Made by a program: the position numbers and the translations under genes
Part shown: one piece after another, positions 1-6,926 of the stretch
How the letters are laid out: each line of letters begins with the position of its first letter
How positions within the stretch are numbered: position 1 is the stretch's first letter
Notes under the pieces: generated by a model
The model's input: the letters and a program-made list of their open reading frames with translations, nothing else
Told to the model about the DNA's origin: nothing
Database searches by the model: none
NCBI GenBank assembly: GCA_027298165.1
Contig: JAPUGN010000186.1
Span: 1 to 8,153 of the forward strand
Origin: Nitrospinota bacterium
GTDB taxonomy: Bacteria; Nitrospinota; Nitrospinia; Nitrospinales; Nitrospinaceae
Length of the DNA: 8,153 bases
Direction of reading: 5' to 3'

Positions 1-2189
1 TCAACCTCGATTTCAAAAACGAGTTCTACCAGGCTCTCAAGGAACTGGGCATCCGTCTCGAGGATCTGGAGGTCAACGACATCGAAATGGGGCTGGGCAA
101 CGGCGGGCTGGGCCGGCTGGCCGCCTGTTATCTGGATTCTATGGCGACCCTCGGGTTGCCGGCCTACGGTTACGGCATCCGCTACGAATATGGAATCTTC
201 TATCAGAAAATTATCAACGGCTTCCAGGTGGAAACGGCGGACAACTGGCTGCGCAAGGGCAATCCCTGGGAGATTCCCCGCCCGGATTATATATATCCGG
301 TCAAGTTTTACGGGAGCACCCGGCAGGGCACCGACGAAGAGGGCCAGCCCGTCTCCGAATGGGTGGATACCCATGACGACGTCATGGCCATGGCCTACGA
401 CATTCCCATCCCCGGTTATCACAATGAAACCGTGAACAACCTGCGCCTCTGGGGAGCCCGCTCGACCCGGGAGTTCGATCTCGGCGTGTTCAATGAAGGG
501 GACTACATCCAGGCGGTGAGCCGGAAGCACGAATCGGAAACCATTTCCAAAGTGCTGTACCCCAACGACCAAAATATGTGGGGCAAGGAATTGCGCCTCA
601 AACAGGAATACTTTTTCGTATCGGCGTCCCTGCAGGACATCATCCGCCGTTACAAACGCACCCACGCCACCTACGACCAGTTCAGCAACAAGGTGGCTAT
701 TCAGCTGAACGACGCCCATCCTGCGCTGGCCATCCCGGAGCTGATGCATATCCTGGTGGACGGGGAACGCCGCCCGTGGGAAGAAGCCTGGGAGATCGCG
801 GTTCAAACCTTCGCGTTCACCAACCACACCGTACTTCCGGAGGCTCTCGAAAAATGGACCGTCGAGTTGATGGCGCGGGTGCTTCCCCGGCATCTGGAAA
901 TCATTTATGAAATCAACCACCGTTTTCTGAAGCTGGCGCGCAAACACTTCCCCAAGGACGAGAAACGCATGGAGCGGCTGTCGCTGGTGGAAGAAAAACC
1001 AGAAAAGTGCGTCCGCATGTCCAACCTGGCAATCGTCGGAAGCCACGCGGTCAACGGCGTCGCCCAGCTTCATTCGGACATTTTAAAAAACCGGGTGTTC
1101 AAGGATTATCACGAGCTGTTTCCGGACCGCTTTCACAACATCACCAACGGCATCACCCAGCGGCTGTGGCTGAAATCCTGCAACCCGGAGCTAGCGGCAC
1201 TGATCACCCGAACCGTGGGCGAGGAATGGACCACCCACCTGGAAGTTTTGCGCCAACTGCTTCCCTACGTCAAGGATAAGGACTTCCGCCAGCAATGGCG
1301 GGAGGTGAAACAGAGCAACAAAGCGCGGCTTGCCCGGCATATCCAGGAAGAACTTTCCATCGAACTGAATCCGGATTCCCTGTTCGACGTTCAGGTCAAG
1401 CGCATCCATGAATACAAACGCCAGTTCCTCTGCGCCCTCCACGCGGTCGTCCTATACAACCGTCTCAAGGAGAATCCGTCTGCGGACCCCGTTCCCCGGT
1501 CCATTATTTTTGCCGGCAAGGCGGCTCCCGGTTATGATATGGCAAAACTCGTCATTAAGCTGATCAACAGCATTGCGGAAAAAATCAACGGCGATCCCGA
1601 TATCCGCGACAAGCTCAAAGTGGTTTTCGTCGCCAATTACAACGTCACCAAAGCCGAATGGATCATCCCCGGCGCCGACCTCTCAGAGCAGGTGTCGACA
1701 GCGGGACACGAAGCGTCCGGAACGGGCAACATGAAAATGGCGCTGAATGGAGCCTTGACGATCGGCACGCTGGACGGGGCGAATATCGAAATCCGGGATC
1801 AGGTCGGAAAGGACAACATTTTTATTTTCGGGCTGACGGCGGAAGAAGTCGAACACACGCGGACCCAAGGGTACCGCCCTCATAAATATTACGAGTCCAA
1901 TCCCGAGTTGAAACAGGCGCTCGATATGATCCGGGACGGGTACTTTGCGCCCGGTCATCCGCACATCTTCCAGCCACTGATCGATTCCCTACTCGTGCAT
2001 GGCGACACTTACCGGGTGCTGATCGATTTCGAAGATTACGCGCAAACCCAGAAAAAGGTGGAACAACTGTTCCTGGATCCTGATACCTGGACGCGCAAGT
2101 CCATCATCAACTCAGCCAATATGGGATCGTTTTCCAGCGACCGCTCCATTCGCGACTATTGCCGCCTGATCTGGAATATCGAACCCTGA
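1..2189 (+). CDS. glgP: Glycogen/maltodextrin phosphorylase, GT35 family (5' end outside the window)
   Basis: This enzyme uses inorganic phosphate to release glucose-1-phosphate from the non-reducing ends of alpha-1,4-glucans, in the cytosol. The frame is already open at base 3, and the residues before the first ATG (87) still match the family, so 87 is an internal Met. About 728 residues are present; full-length enzymes have roughly 800-840, so about 100 N-terminal residues are missing. Visible family blocks are GLGNGGLGRLAACYLDSMATL (from 90), the YGIRYEYGIF segment, NITNGITQRLWL (about 1138-1173), VKRIHEYKRQ (about 1396-1425) and EASGTGNMKMALNGALTIGT (about 1711-1770). In the last block the Lys codon at 1734-1736 corresponds to the lysine that forms the Schiff base with pyridoxal phosphate. 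The C-terminus (FSSDRSIRDY, then IWNIEP) is normal and ends in TGA. No frameshift is visible. The glycogen or maltodextrin preference cannot be read from the sequence. Confidence 0.97.
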   Translation, partial: NLDFKNEFYQALKELGIRLEDLEVNDIEMGLGNGGLGRLAACYLDSMATLGLPAYGYGIRYEYGIFYQKIINGFQVETADNWLRKGNPWEIPRPDYIYPVKFYGSTRQGTDEEGQPVSEWVDTHDDVMAMAYDIPIPGYHNETVNNLRLWGARSTREFDLGVFNEGDYIQAVSRKHESETISKVLYPNDQNMWGKELRLKQEYFFVSASLQDIIRRYKRTHATYDQFSNKVAIQLNDAHPALAIPELMHILVDGERRPWEEAWEIAVQTFAFTNHTVLPEALEKWTVELMARVLPRHLEIIYEINHRFLKLARKHFPKDEKRMERLSLVEEKPEKCVRMSNLAIVGSHAVNGVAQLHSDILKNRVFKDYHELFPDRFHNITNGITQRLWLKSCNPELAALITRTVGEEWTTHLEVLRQLLPYVKDKDFRQQWREVKQSNKARLARHIQEELSIELNPDSLFDVQVKRIHEYKRQFLCALHAVVLYNRLKENPSADPVPRSIIFAGKAAPGYDMAKLVIKLINSIAEKINGDPDIRDKLKVVFVANYNVTKAEWIIPGADLSEQVSTAGHEASGTGNMKMALNGALTIGTLDGANIEIRDQVGKDNIFIFGLTAEEVEHTRTQGYRPHKYYESNPELKQALDMIRDGYFAPGHPHIFQPLIDSLLVHGDTYRVLIDFEDYAQTQKKVEQLFLDPDTWTRKSIINSANMGSFSSDRSIRDYCRLIWNIEP

Positions 2190-2223
2190 TGGAGCGGGCT
2201 CCGGCCCTCGATCGTTTCCATTC

Positions 2224-2895
2224 ATGCTGGAATTCAAAAAAAATATCTACTTCAATCCCATTCACCTGAAAACTCCCGGTGGCCTCCAGCAGTTGCGGGA
2301 TGTGGAGGACCCCAGTCCCATTCCCTTCAACTTCATTCACCGGGCCCTGAGCAACGCCCAAAACCTGTTTCAGGAAATAAAGGCGATGAAAGACCGAGAA
2401 ACCTCCGACCGATTGGGTATTCTGTTCCCTCACGCTTCACGTCTGGGGGACGCTGCGATTCTGGGCGACCTGTCGTACCGGTTATTCACTGGGATGACGC
2501 ATCCCCAACACTGGTTTACCATGAATTGTTATCACCAATGTTTTCTTTACGATTGCCTCCTGGATGTGGTTGAGGATTACAGTTATAACGATGAAGCAGA
2601 GCGCCGGGAACTGTTTCCGGAAATGGACGGGCGGGAAATGGATTTCAACCGGTTCCTCCTTGAATATTTTTTCAACACCACATTTTTGATCGCTCCGGAA
2701 CGCTTCAATCGAATGACCGCCGAAGAAAAAAAACAGTTGTTGCGTTCCCCCGATTTTGGGGACGACTTTCCCCAACTCAAACAATTCTCCGAGCCGGAGG
2801 ATCCAACTCTGGATAAGGTGATCAACTCTATCGCTCCTTCACCGGAGGATATTAAACTGAAACCGCTAGAGCACAATCCTTACATTACCGTGTGA
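2224..2895 (+). CDS. Unrecognised 223-residue cytosolic protein with a His/Cys cluster
   Basis: I do not recognise this protein and assign no function. It begins 34 bases after the phosphorylase stop, on the same strand, and may be co-transcribed. Coding character is supported by its length and by the absence of a good competing frame. The ATG at 2224 has no clear Shine-Dalgarno sequence, so the start is moderately uncertain. There is no signal peptide or obvious membrane segment. The N-terminus (MLEFKKNIYFNPIHLKTPGG) is followed by a mostly helical-looking, aromatic-rich middle. All three cysteines (C102, C106, C111) lie in one short stretch with H93, H96 and H104, a spacing that could bind a metal or form a disulfide. 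The last 40 or so residues are acidic and proline-containing and look extended. It could be a lineage-restricted conserved protein. Confidence 0.8.
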   Translation: MLEFKKNIYFNPIHLKTPGGLQQLRDVEDPSPIPFNFIHRALSNAQNLFQEIKAMKDRETSDRLGILFPHASRLGDAAILGDLSYRLFTGMTHPQHWFTMNCYHQCFLYDCLLDVVEDYSYNDEAERRELFPEMDGREMDFNRFLLEYFFNTTFLIAPERFNRMTAEEKKQLLRSPDFGDDFPQLKQFSEPEDPTLDKVINSIAPSPEDIKLKPLEHNPYITV

Positions 2896-2934
2896 TCACT
2901 CCTCCAAAAGGCATCCCATTCCCCGGATGATATT

Positions 2935-2943
2935 TGATAGAAT
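2935..2943 (+). promoter_or_regulatory. Candidate extended -10 promoter for the nnr-to-rpoN gene run
   Basis: TGATAGAAT fits the extended -10 pattern TGnTATAAT with one mismatch in the hexamer. It lies in the 124-base gap upstream of the first gene of the run. No good -35 hexamer is present at 16-18 bases, which is acceptable for an extended -10 promoter. A short inverted repeat, CCGC-AC-GCGG (2948-2957), sits just downstream, near where transcription would begin. This is motif matching only, in a phylum whose promoter consensus I cannot verify. Confidence 0.35.
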
Positions 2944-3019
2944 GAAACCGCACGCGGCCCCGATAAAAATAAATGGGCTTTCTCACACTCAACTCTAAAC
3001 TTCTTCGATTGAGGTTCTC

Positions 3020-4570
3020 TTGCAAAAAGTAGTGACCGCCGATGAAATGAAGGCGATTGACCGCTCGGCGATTGAAGACTTCGGCATTCCCGGACTCATC
3101 CTGATGGAAAACGCGGGGCTGGCGGCAGCTTCCCTGATCCATGAGAATATCCCCGACCTGCTGGAGAAAAAAGTCCTCATCGTGTGCGGCAAGGGCAACA
3201 ACGGCGGCGATGGGTTCGTGATCGCCCGCCACTTGTTTATCGACGGGGTCACCGTAGACGTTCTCTTATTGGGCAAACGAAAACAGTTGAAAGCCGACGC
3301 ACGGGTCAACGCGGATATTGCGTTCAAGATGCGCATTCCCATACATGAAGTCAGTGAAAAAACTCTCAGCGATCACAACCACCTCCTCCGTCATTGCCAC
3401 ATTATCGTCGACGCCCTGTTCGGCACCGGACTCTCCAAACCCGCGACGGGTCTTTACGAAAAGGTAATCAAAAAAATAAACAGCGCCAAAAAATACGTGG
3501 TTGCGGTCGATATCCCTTCGGGATTGGACTCCGACTCGGGCCAGACCATCGGACCGGCGATCCAGGCGAATGTCACCGCCGCCCTGGCCCTGTTAAAACG
3601 CAGTCACCTGCTGTTTCCCGCGGCGGAATACATGGGCGAGGTCCAGATACTCGACATCAGTATTCCCCATGAGGCGACAGAAAAGCAGGATATCGCCGAG
3701 GCCTGGCTGGAACGGGAGGACGTTCAATCCATGTTGCCCCTACGGCCGACCAATACCCACAAGGGCGATTACGGCCATACCCTGGTGGTCGCGGGTTCCA
3801 AAGGCAAAGGCGGCGCCGCGGGTCTGACGGCGTTGGCGGCTCTGCGCGCTGGAGCGGGGCTGGTCACGATGGCGGTTCCTGAATCCTGCCATCAGGCGCT
3901 GGAGTTCAATCCACTGGAAACCATGACGGTGGCACTGCCGGAAACCAAAAGCGGAAGCCTGTCCACACAGGCAGTCGACACCATCCTGCAACACCTGGAA
4001 GGCAAAAACGCACTGGCGATCGGGCCGGGACTCTCCACCGAAAAAGAAACGGTGAAACTGCTTGAGGCTCTGCTGCCGCAAGTGGAATGTCCGTTGGTGA
4101 TCGATGCCGACGGTATTAACGGTCTTGGCAAAAGCGGCGCACTGATCGATCGCATCCGGACCGAAACCGTATTGACGCCTCATCCCAAGGAAATGTCGCG
4201 GATTTCCGGATGGAGCGTGCCTGACATTCTCGACCAGCGGATTGAACGCACCCGTGAATTCGCGCAGGACCACAACGTCACTCTCCTTCTCAAGGGGGCC
4301 CGCACGCTGATCGGATTCGCAGACGGAACCGTGCTGATCAATCCCACCGGCAACCCCGGGCTGGCTACCGCGGGCTCCGGGGATGTGTTGACGGGACTGA
4401 TTGCGGGGCTGGTTTCTCAGGGGTTGAGTGTGCCCTCGGCCACCGCCGCCGGGGCTTTTATTCACGGGATGGCGGGAGACTTGTACACGGAAGCTCACCA
4501 GGAAATTCCGCTCATTGCCGGCGATCTGTTAAACACGATCCCGGAAGCCTTTAAGAGGATTCTCACTTGA
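3020..4570 (+). CDS. nnr: Bifunctional NAD(P)H-hydrate epimerase / ADP-dependent NAD(P)H-hydrate dehydratase
   Basis: This two-domain repair enzyme restores NADH and NADPH that have been hydrated by heat or side reactions. The N-terminal YjeF_N domain (about 1-220) interconverts the R and S hydrates, and the C-terminal ribokinase-like domain (about 235-516) dehydrates the S form with ADP. In the epimerase half are GKGNNGGDG (57-65), DALFGTGL (131-138) and AVDIPSGLDS (162-171). In the dehydratase half are KGDYGHTLVVAGS (248-260), GPGLS (335-339), DADGIN (362-367), TPHPKE (386-391) and the nucleotide-site block NPTGNPGLATAGSGDVLTG (441-459). Its 516 residues match the usual length of the fused enzyme. 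The TTG start is chosen because GAGG (3011-3014) lies 5 bases upstream and because the N-terminus then starts right at the family's KVVTADEM segment. It overlaps the start of tsaE. Confidence 0.96.
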   Translation: MQKVVTADEMKAIDRSAIEDFGIPGLILMENAGLAAASLIHENIPDLLEKKVLIVCGKGNNGGDGFVIARHLFIDGVTVDVLLLGKRKQLKADARVNADIAFKMRIPIHEVSEKTLSDHNHLLRHCHIIVDALFGTGLSKPATGLYEKVIKKINSAKKYVVAVDIPSGLDSDSGQTIGPAIQANVTAALALLKRSHLLFPAAEYMGEVQILDISIPHEATEKQDIAEAWLEREDVQSMLPLRPTNTHKGDYGHTLVVAGSKGKGGAAGLTALAALRAGAGLVTMAVPESCHQALEFNPLETMTVALPETKSGSLSTQAVDTILQHLEGKNALAIGPGLSTEKETVKLLEALLPQVECPLVIDADGINGLGKSGALIDRIRTETVLTPHPKEMSRISGWSVPDILDQRIERTREFAQDHNVTLLLKGARTLIGFADGTVLINPTGNPGLATAGSGDVLTGLIAGLVSQGLSVPSATAAGAFIHGMAGDLYTEAHQEIPLIAGDLLNTIPEAFKRILT

Positions 4571-5055
4571 ACAAACAGTTTGAAACCCAATCTCCCGAAG
4601 AAACCCTGAGCCTGGGAGAAAAAATAGGACGCCATTTGAGGGCTGGAGACATCGTTTGCCTGTTCGGCGATCTGGGCGCCGGTAAAACCACGCTGACCCA
4701 GGGCATCGCGCGCGGGCTCGGGGTGCCGAAGGAAGAGTATGTCCGAAGCCCGACCTTCACCCTCGTCAATCAATATGAAGGAAAACTTCCGGTATTTCAC
4801 ATCGATCTGTATCGCATCGCTTCCTTACATGACCTGGAAGATCTGGCTTTAGAGGAAACCCTGGGCAACAGAGGGGTGGCGATTGTGGAATGGGCGGAAA
4901 AATTATTTGACGCGAAACAACCGGAAAATCCCCTACTTGGAATGGACCGGTGGCTGGAAATCCATATCCAAATCGAACCCGATGAAACCCGCAAATTTGA
5001 GCTGAGAGCCCTCCATATGGGCCCGGTCGAGCATCCTGTTTTCACTTTACATTAA
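4567..5055 (+). CDS. tsaE: tRNA threonylcarbamoyladenosine biosynthesis ATPase TsaE
   Basis: TsaE is the small ATPase that works with TsaB and TsaD to install threonylcarbamoyl groups on A37 of ANN-decoding tRNAs. The 162-residue protein is about the normal family length. It shows the Walker A motif GDLGAGKTT (34-42), SPTFTL (61-66), HIDLYR (78-83) and VEWAEK (107-112), all family hallmarks in the right order. The TTG start shares three bases with the TGA stop of the upstream gene (TTGA at 4567-4570), and AGAGGA (4554-4559) lies 7 bases before it, so the two genes are probably translationally coupled. The partners tsaB and tsaD are not in the window. Confidence 0.95.
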   Translation: MNKQFETQSPEETLSLGEKIGRHLRAGDIVCLFGDLGAGKTTLTQGIARGLGVPKEEYVRSPTFTLVNQYEGKLPVFHIDLYRIASLHDLEDLALEETLGNRGVAIVEWAEKLFDAKQPENPLLGMDRWLEIHIQIEPDETRKFELRALHMGPVEHPVFTLH

Positions 5056-5074
5056 ATGTGCATTATGGCAATAT
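5046..5074 (+). promoter_or_regulatory. Weak candidate internal promoter before lptC
   Basis: TTTACA (5046-5051; five of six matches to TTGACA) is followed after 17 bases by CAATAT (5069-5074; three of six matches to TATAAT). It straddles the end of tsaE and the 62-base gap before lptC, the longest gap inside the run, where a separate promoter for the LPS-transport genes would make sense. The -10 match is poor, so this is tentative. Confidence 0.22.
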
Positions 5075-5117
5075 TCAGGATTGGTACATCATTTGCATGC
5101 AAATCGGAATCGTCCTT

Positions 5118-5558
5118 ATGCTAGCCAACAAGATTCGGAAAATACTATTGGGGTTGATTCTGCTGTTGCTGGCGGTCTCCGCCTTCAATTTGATCAAGTT
5201 ATTGAATAAGGAGGCTTTACCCATAGAAACCCTGAAAGCGATGAGCAAGAATGTCGATATCGAGATCAAAAACTTTGAAGTGACACATGAGACATTGGGT
5301 AGAAAAGATTGGGAAATAAAGGCTAAATCAGCCCAGATAAAGAATAAGGAGAACACCATTATCCTGACTGACGTGAATGTGATTTTGAACGCGGATCAGG
5401 ACCGAAGATCCACCATTTCGGCGGATTCAGGAACCATCAACCAGGAAACGAACGACATTCAGTTGGAGGGCAACGTTAAATTCAAGGCGGATGCCGACAG
5501 TTTCTTCGATCGGTTTCAAAAACCGGACGGCCCCACCCAAAAAACTGACAACCCATAA
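5118..5558 (+). CDS. lptC: LPS export protein LptC, short form
   Basis: LptC is the single-span inner-membrane protein that takes LPS from the LptBFG transporter and passes it to LptA. From the ATG at 5118 (GGAA at 5106-5109, 8 bases upstream) the product has 146 residues. It has a short cytoplasmic tail (MLANKIRK), one hydrophobic span (about residues 9-30) and then a periplasmic beta-rich LptC/DUF1239 domain. The domain pattern is visible in DWEIKAKSAQI, IILTDVNVIL, STISADSGTI and IQLEGNVKF. A longer reading from GTG 5058 would add 20 residues, but it has no ribosome-binding site and places non-basic residues before the span. The protein is shorter than E. coli LptC (191 residues): it ends about 20 residues after the LEGNV strand. 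It is 12 bases from lptA. The family call rests on weak motifs strengthened by position. Confidence 0.87.
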   Translation: MLANKIRKILLGLILLLLAVSAFNLIKLLNKEALPIETLKAMSKNVDIEIKNFEVTHETLGRKDWEIKAKSAQIKNKENTIILTDVNVILNADQDRRSTISADSGTINQETNDIQLEGNVKFKADADSFFDRFQKPDGPTQKTDNP

Positions 5559-5570
5559 AGGAAATGACCC

Positions 5571-6131
5571 TTGCGAACCTTAAAATCGCTACTGCTGATA
5601 TGGATCGGCCTTTCTCTGATAGGCCCCACAACCGCCTTATCCCAGAAGGCCAGAGACTCCATCAAACAGGGTAGTGGAAAGAATCCGATTGAAATAAAAT
5701 CCGATAAATTGCAGTCCCTCAATGAAGGTAAAAAATTCATTTTTAGCGGCAATGTGTTGAGCACCTGGGGGGATCTGGTGATCCATTCCGATATTCTGGA
5801 AGTTTACGCCAACCCGAAATCCAAAGTGAGCCGAAAGAAGGCCACCACCGATGCGGAAGAAGCGAGGCAGGATCTAGACAAAATCATTGCCATCGGCAAT
5901 GTGGATATCAAGAAGGGAGACCGGCGGGCCAAAGGAGATCGAGCTGTTTATGATAATAAAAAGCAGATTATCATTATCACCGGAGAACCGCACGCCACTG
6001 CCTGGGAAGCTGATAATATAATCAAGGGCGGGAAGATGACCTTTTACCTGGAGCGGGATTTATTTGAAGTCAATGACCACGTGCGTCTGGTTCTTTTCCC
6101 CAAAAATCCGCCGCCCGAAAAGAAAAGATGA
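5571..6131 (+). CDS. lptA: Periplasmic LPS transport bridge protein LptA (OstA-like)
   Basis: LptA proteins form the beta-jellyroll bridge that carries LPS across the periplasm from LptC to LptD. The 186 residues match the E. coli length (185). A Sec signal peptide is clear: basic RTLK, a hydrophobic core LLLIWIGLSLIG, and a likely cleavage site near residues 22-24 (TALS). The mature part shows OstA repeats: SDKLQSL (44-50), FSGNV (58-62), HSDILEVYA (72-80), AIGNV (107-111), GDRAVYD (122-128), ITGEPHA (136-142) and GGKMTFYLERD (153-163). Residues 84-104 form a charged linker, as in many family members. The TTG start is supported by AAGGA (5558-5562) with 8 bases of spacing, which overlaps the lptC stop. 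The C-terminal tail is Pro/Lys rich. Confidence 0.94.
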   Translation: MRTLKSLLLIWIGLSLIGPTTALSQKARDSIKQGSGKNPIEIKSDKLQSLNEGKKFIFSGNVLSTWGDLVIHSDILEVYANPKSKVSRKKATTDAEEARQDLDKIIAIGNVDIKKGDRRAKGDRAVYDNKKQIIIITGEPHATAWEADNIIKGGKMTFYLERDLFEVNDHVRLVLFPKNPPPEKKR

Positions 6132-6175
6132 TTGAACCCTATTCGTCATAAACCCTGGCCATCCCCCTGAAAACT

Positions 6176-6898
6176 GTGCAGAGCCTGAAAACCCACAAGC
6201 TGGTCAAAGCCTATAAAAACCGGCGCGTAGTCAACCAAGTCAGTATCGAAGTGCGGCAGGGTGAAATTGTGGGTCTGCTGGGTCCCAATGGAGCGGGGAA
6301 AACCACGACTTTTTATATGGTTGTGGGTCTGACGCGACCCGATAAGGGCCAAGTTTTGCTAGACCAGGAAGACCTGACCACTTACCCTATGTTTATGAGG
6401 GCTCAGAGGGGTATCAGCTACCTGCCGCAGGAACCCTCGGTTTTCCGAAATTTGACAGTGGAGGAGAATATTCTGGCGGTGATCGAGCACCAGAAAATTC
6501 CCCACAAGAAAAAGATCAAGCGGGTCCAGAATCTACTGGATGAATTCAATATCGGTCATATCCGCCGGGCGAAGGGTTTTTCCCTCTCCGGAGGTGAACG
6601 GCGAAGAGTCGAAATCAGCCGGGCTTTGGCGACCTCGCCGGCTTTTATCCTGCTGGACGAACCTTTTGCCGGGATCGATCCGATCGCCGTATCGGACATT
6701 CAATCCATTGTGCAAGCCTTGAGGAGCAAGGGAATCGGCGTATTGATCACCGATCACAATGTGCGTGAAACTCTAAAAATCACGGACCGTGCGTATATTA
6801 TCAGTGAGGGCAAGATCATCGCCTCCGGTAGGCCGGATGCGGTGGCCGAAGACCCAAAAGTGAGAAAAATTTATTTAGGGGAACAATTCATTCTTTAA
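6176..6898 (+). CDS. lptB: LPS export ABC transporter ATP-binding protein LptB
   Basis: LptB is the cytoplasmic ATPase dimer that powers LptF and LptG to extract LPS from the inner membrane. The 240 residues match the usual length. All ABC motifs are intact: Walker A GPNGAGKTT (36-44), Q-loop PQEPSVF (84-90), signature LSGGE (137-141), Walker B with catalytic Glu FILLDEPFAGIDP (157-169, E162) and switch His (H194 in ITDHNVRET). The run FSLSGGERRRVEISRAL and the tail KIYLGEQF are typical of LptB rather than of other ABC ATPases. The start is GTG at 6176, 44 bases after lptA. No convincing ribosome-binding site precedes it, and an in-frame TAA near 6149 rules out a longer form. LptF and LptG are not in the window, as is common. 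Confidence 0.97.
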   Translation: MQSLKTHKLVKAYKNRRVVNQVSIEVRQGEIVGLLGPNGAGKTTTFYMVVGLTRPDKGQVLLDQEDLTTYPMFMRAQRGISYLPQEPSVFRNLTVEENILAVIEHQKIPHKKKIKRVQNLLDEFNIGHIRRAKGFSLSGGERRRVEISRALATSPAFILLDEPFAGIDPIAVSDIQSIVQALRSKGIGVLITDHNVRETLKITDRAYIISEGKIIASGRPDAVAEDPKVRKIYLGEQFIL

Positions 6899-6926
6899 GC
6901 ATTTTTTCCCAAGTTGGAGATTGCCC

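Noticed and set aside
2191..2202. GGAGC-GG-GCTCC inverted repeat just after the phosphorylase stop, as a terminator.
   Set aside because: The stem is very short and no T-run follows it.
2189..2269. A 26-codon ORF from an ATG overlapping the phosphorylase stop (TGATG), running into an eight-A tract (2236-2243) where a -1 slip would join it to the 223-residue protein.
   Set aside because: The A-tract fits a slippery heptamer, but the ATG at 2224 already gives a natural-looking N-terminus and nothing in the 2189 frame looks conserved. Worth recalling only if homologues extend further upstream.
3740..4498. Open 252-codon frame on the minus strand inside nnr.
   Set aside because: It lies wholly antisense to well-conserved dehydratase codons, has no recognisable domain and reads as low-complexity Arg/Gln/Gly-rich shadow sequence.
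5058..5117. Longer lptC from GTG 5058.
   Set aside because: It has no ribosome-binding site and would put a 20-residue, poorly basic extension before the membrane anchor; ATG 5118 fits better.
6878..6910. T-run (6902-6907) between lptB and rpoN with a GGGAA/TTCCC pairing, as a terminator.
   Set aside because: The possible stem is five pairs with a loop of about 22 bases and encloses the stop of lptB; there is no GC-rich hairpin before the T-run.
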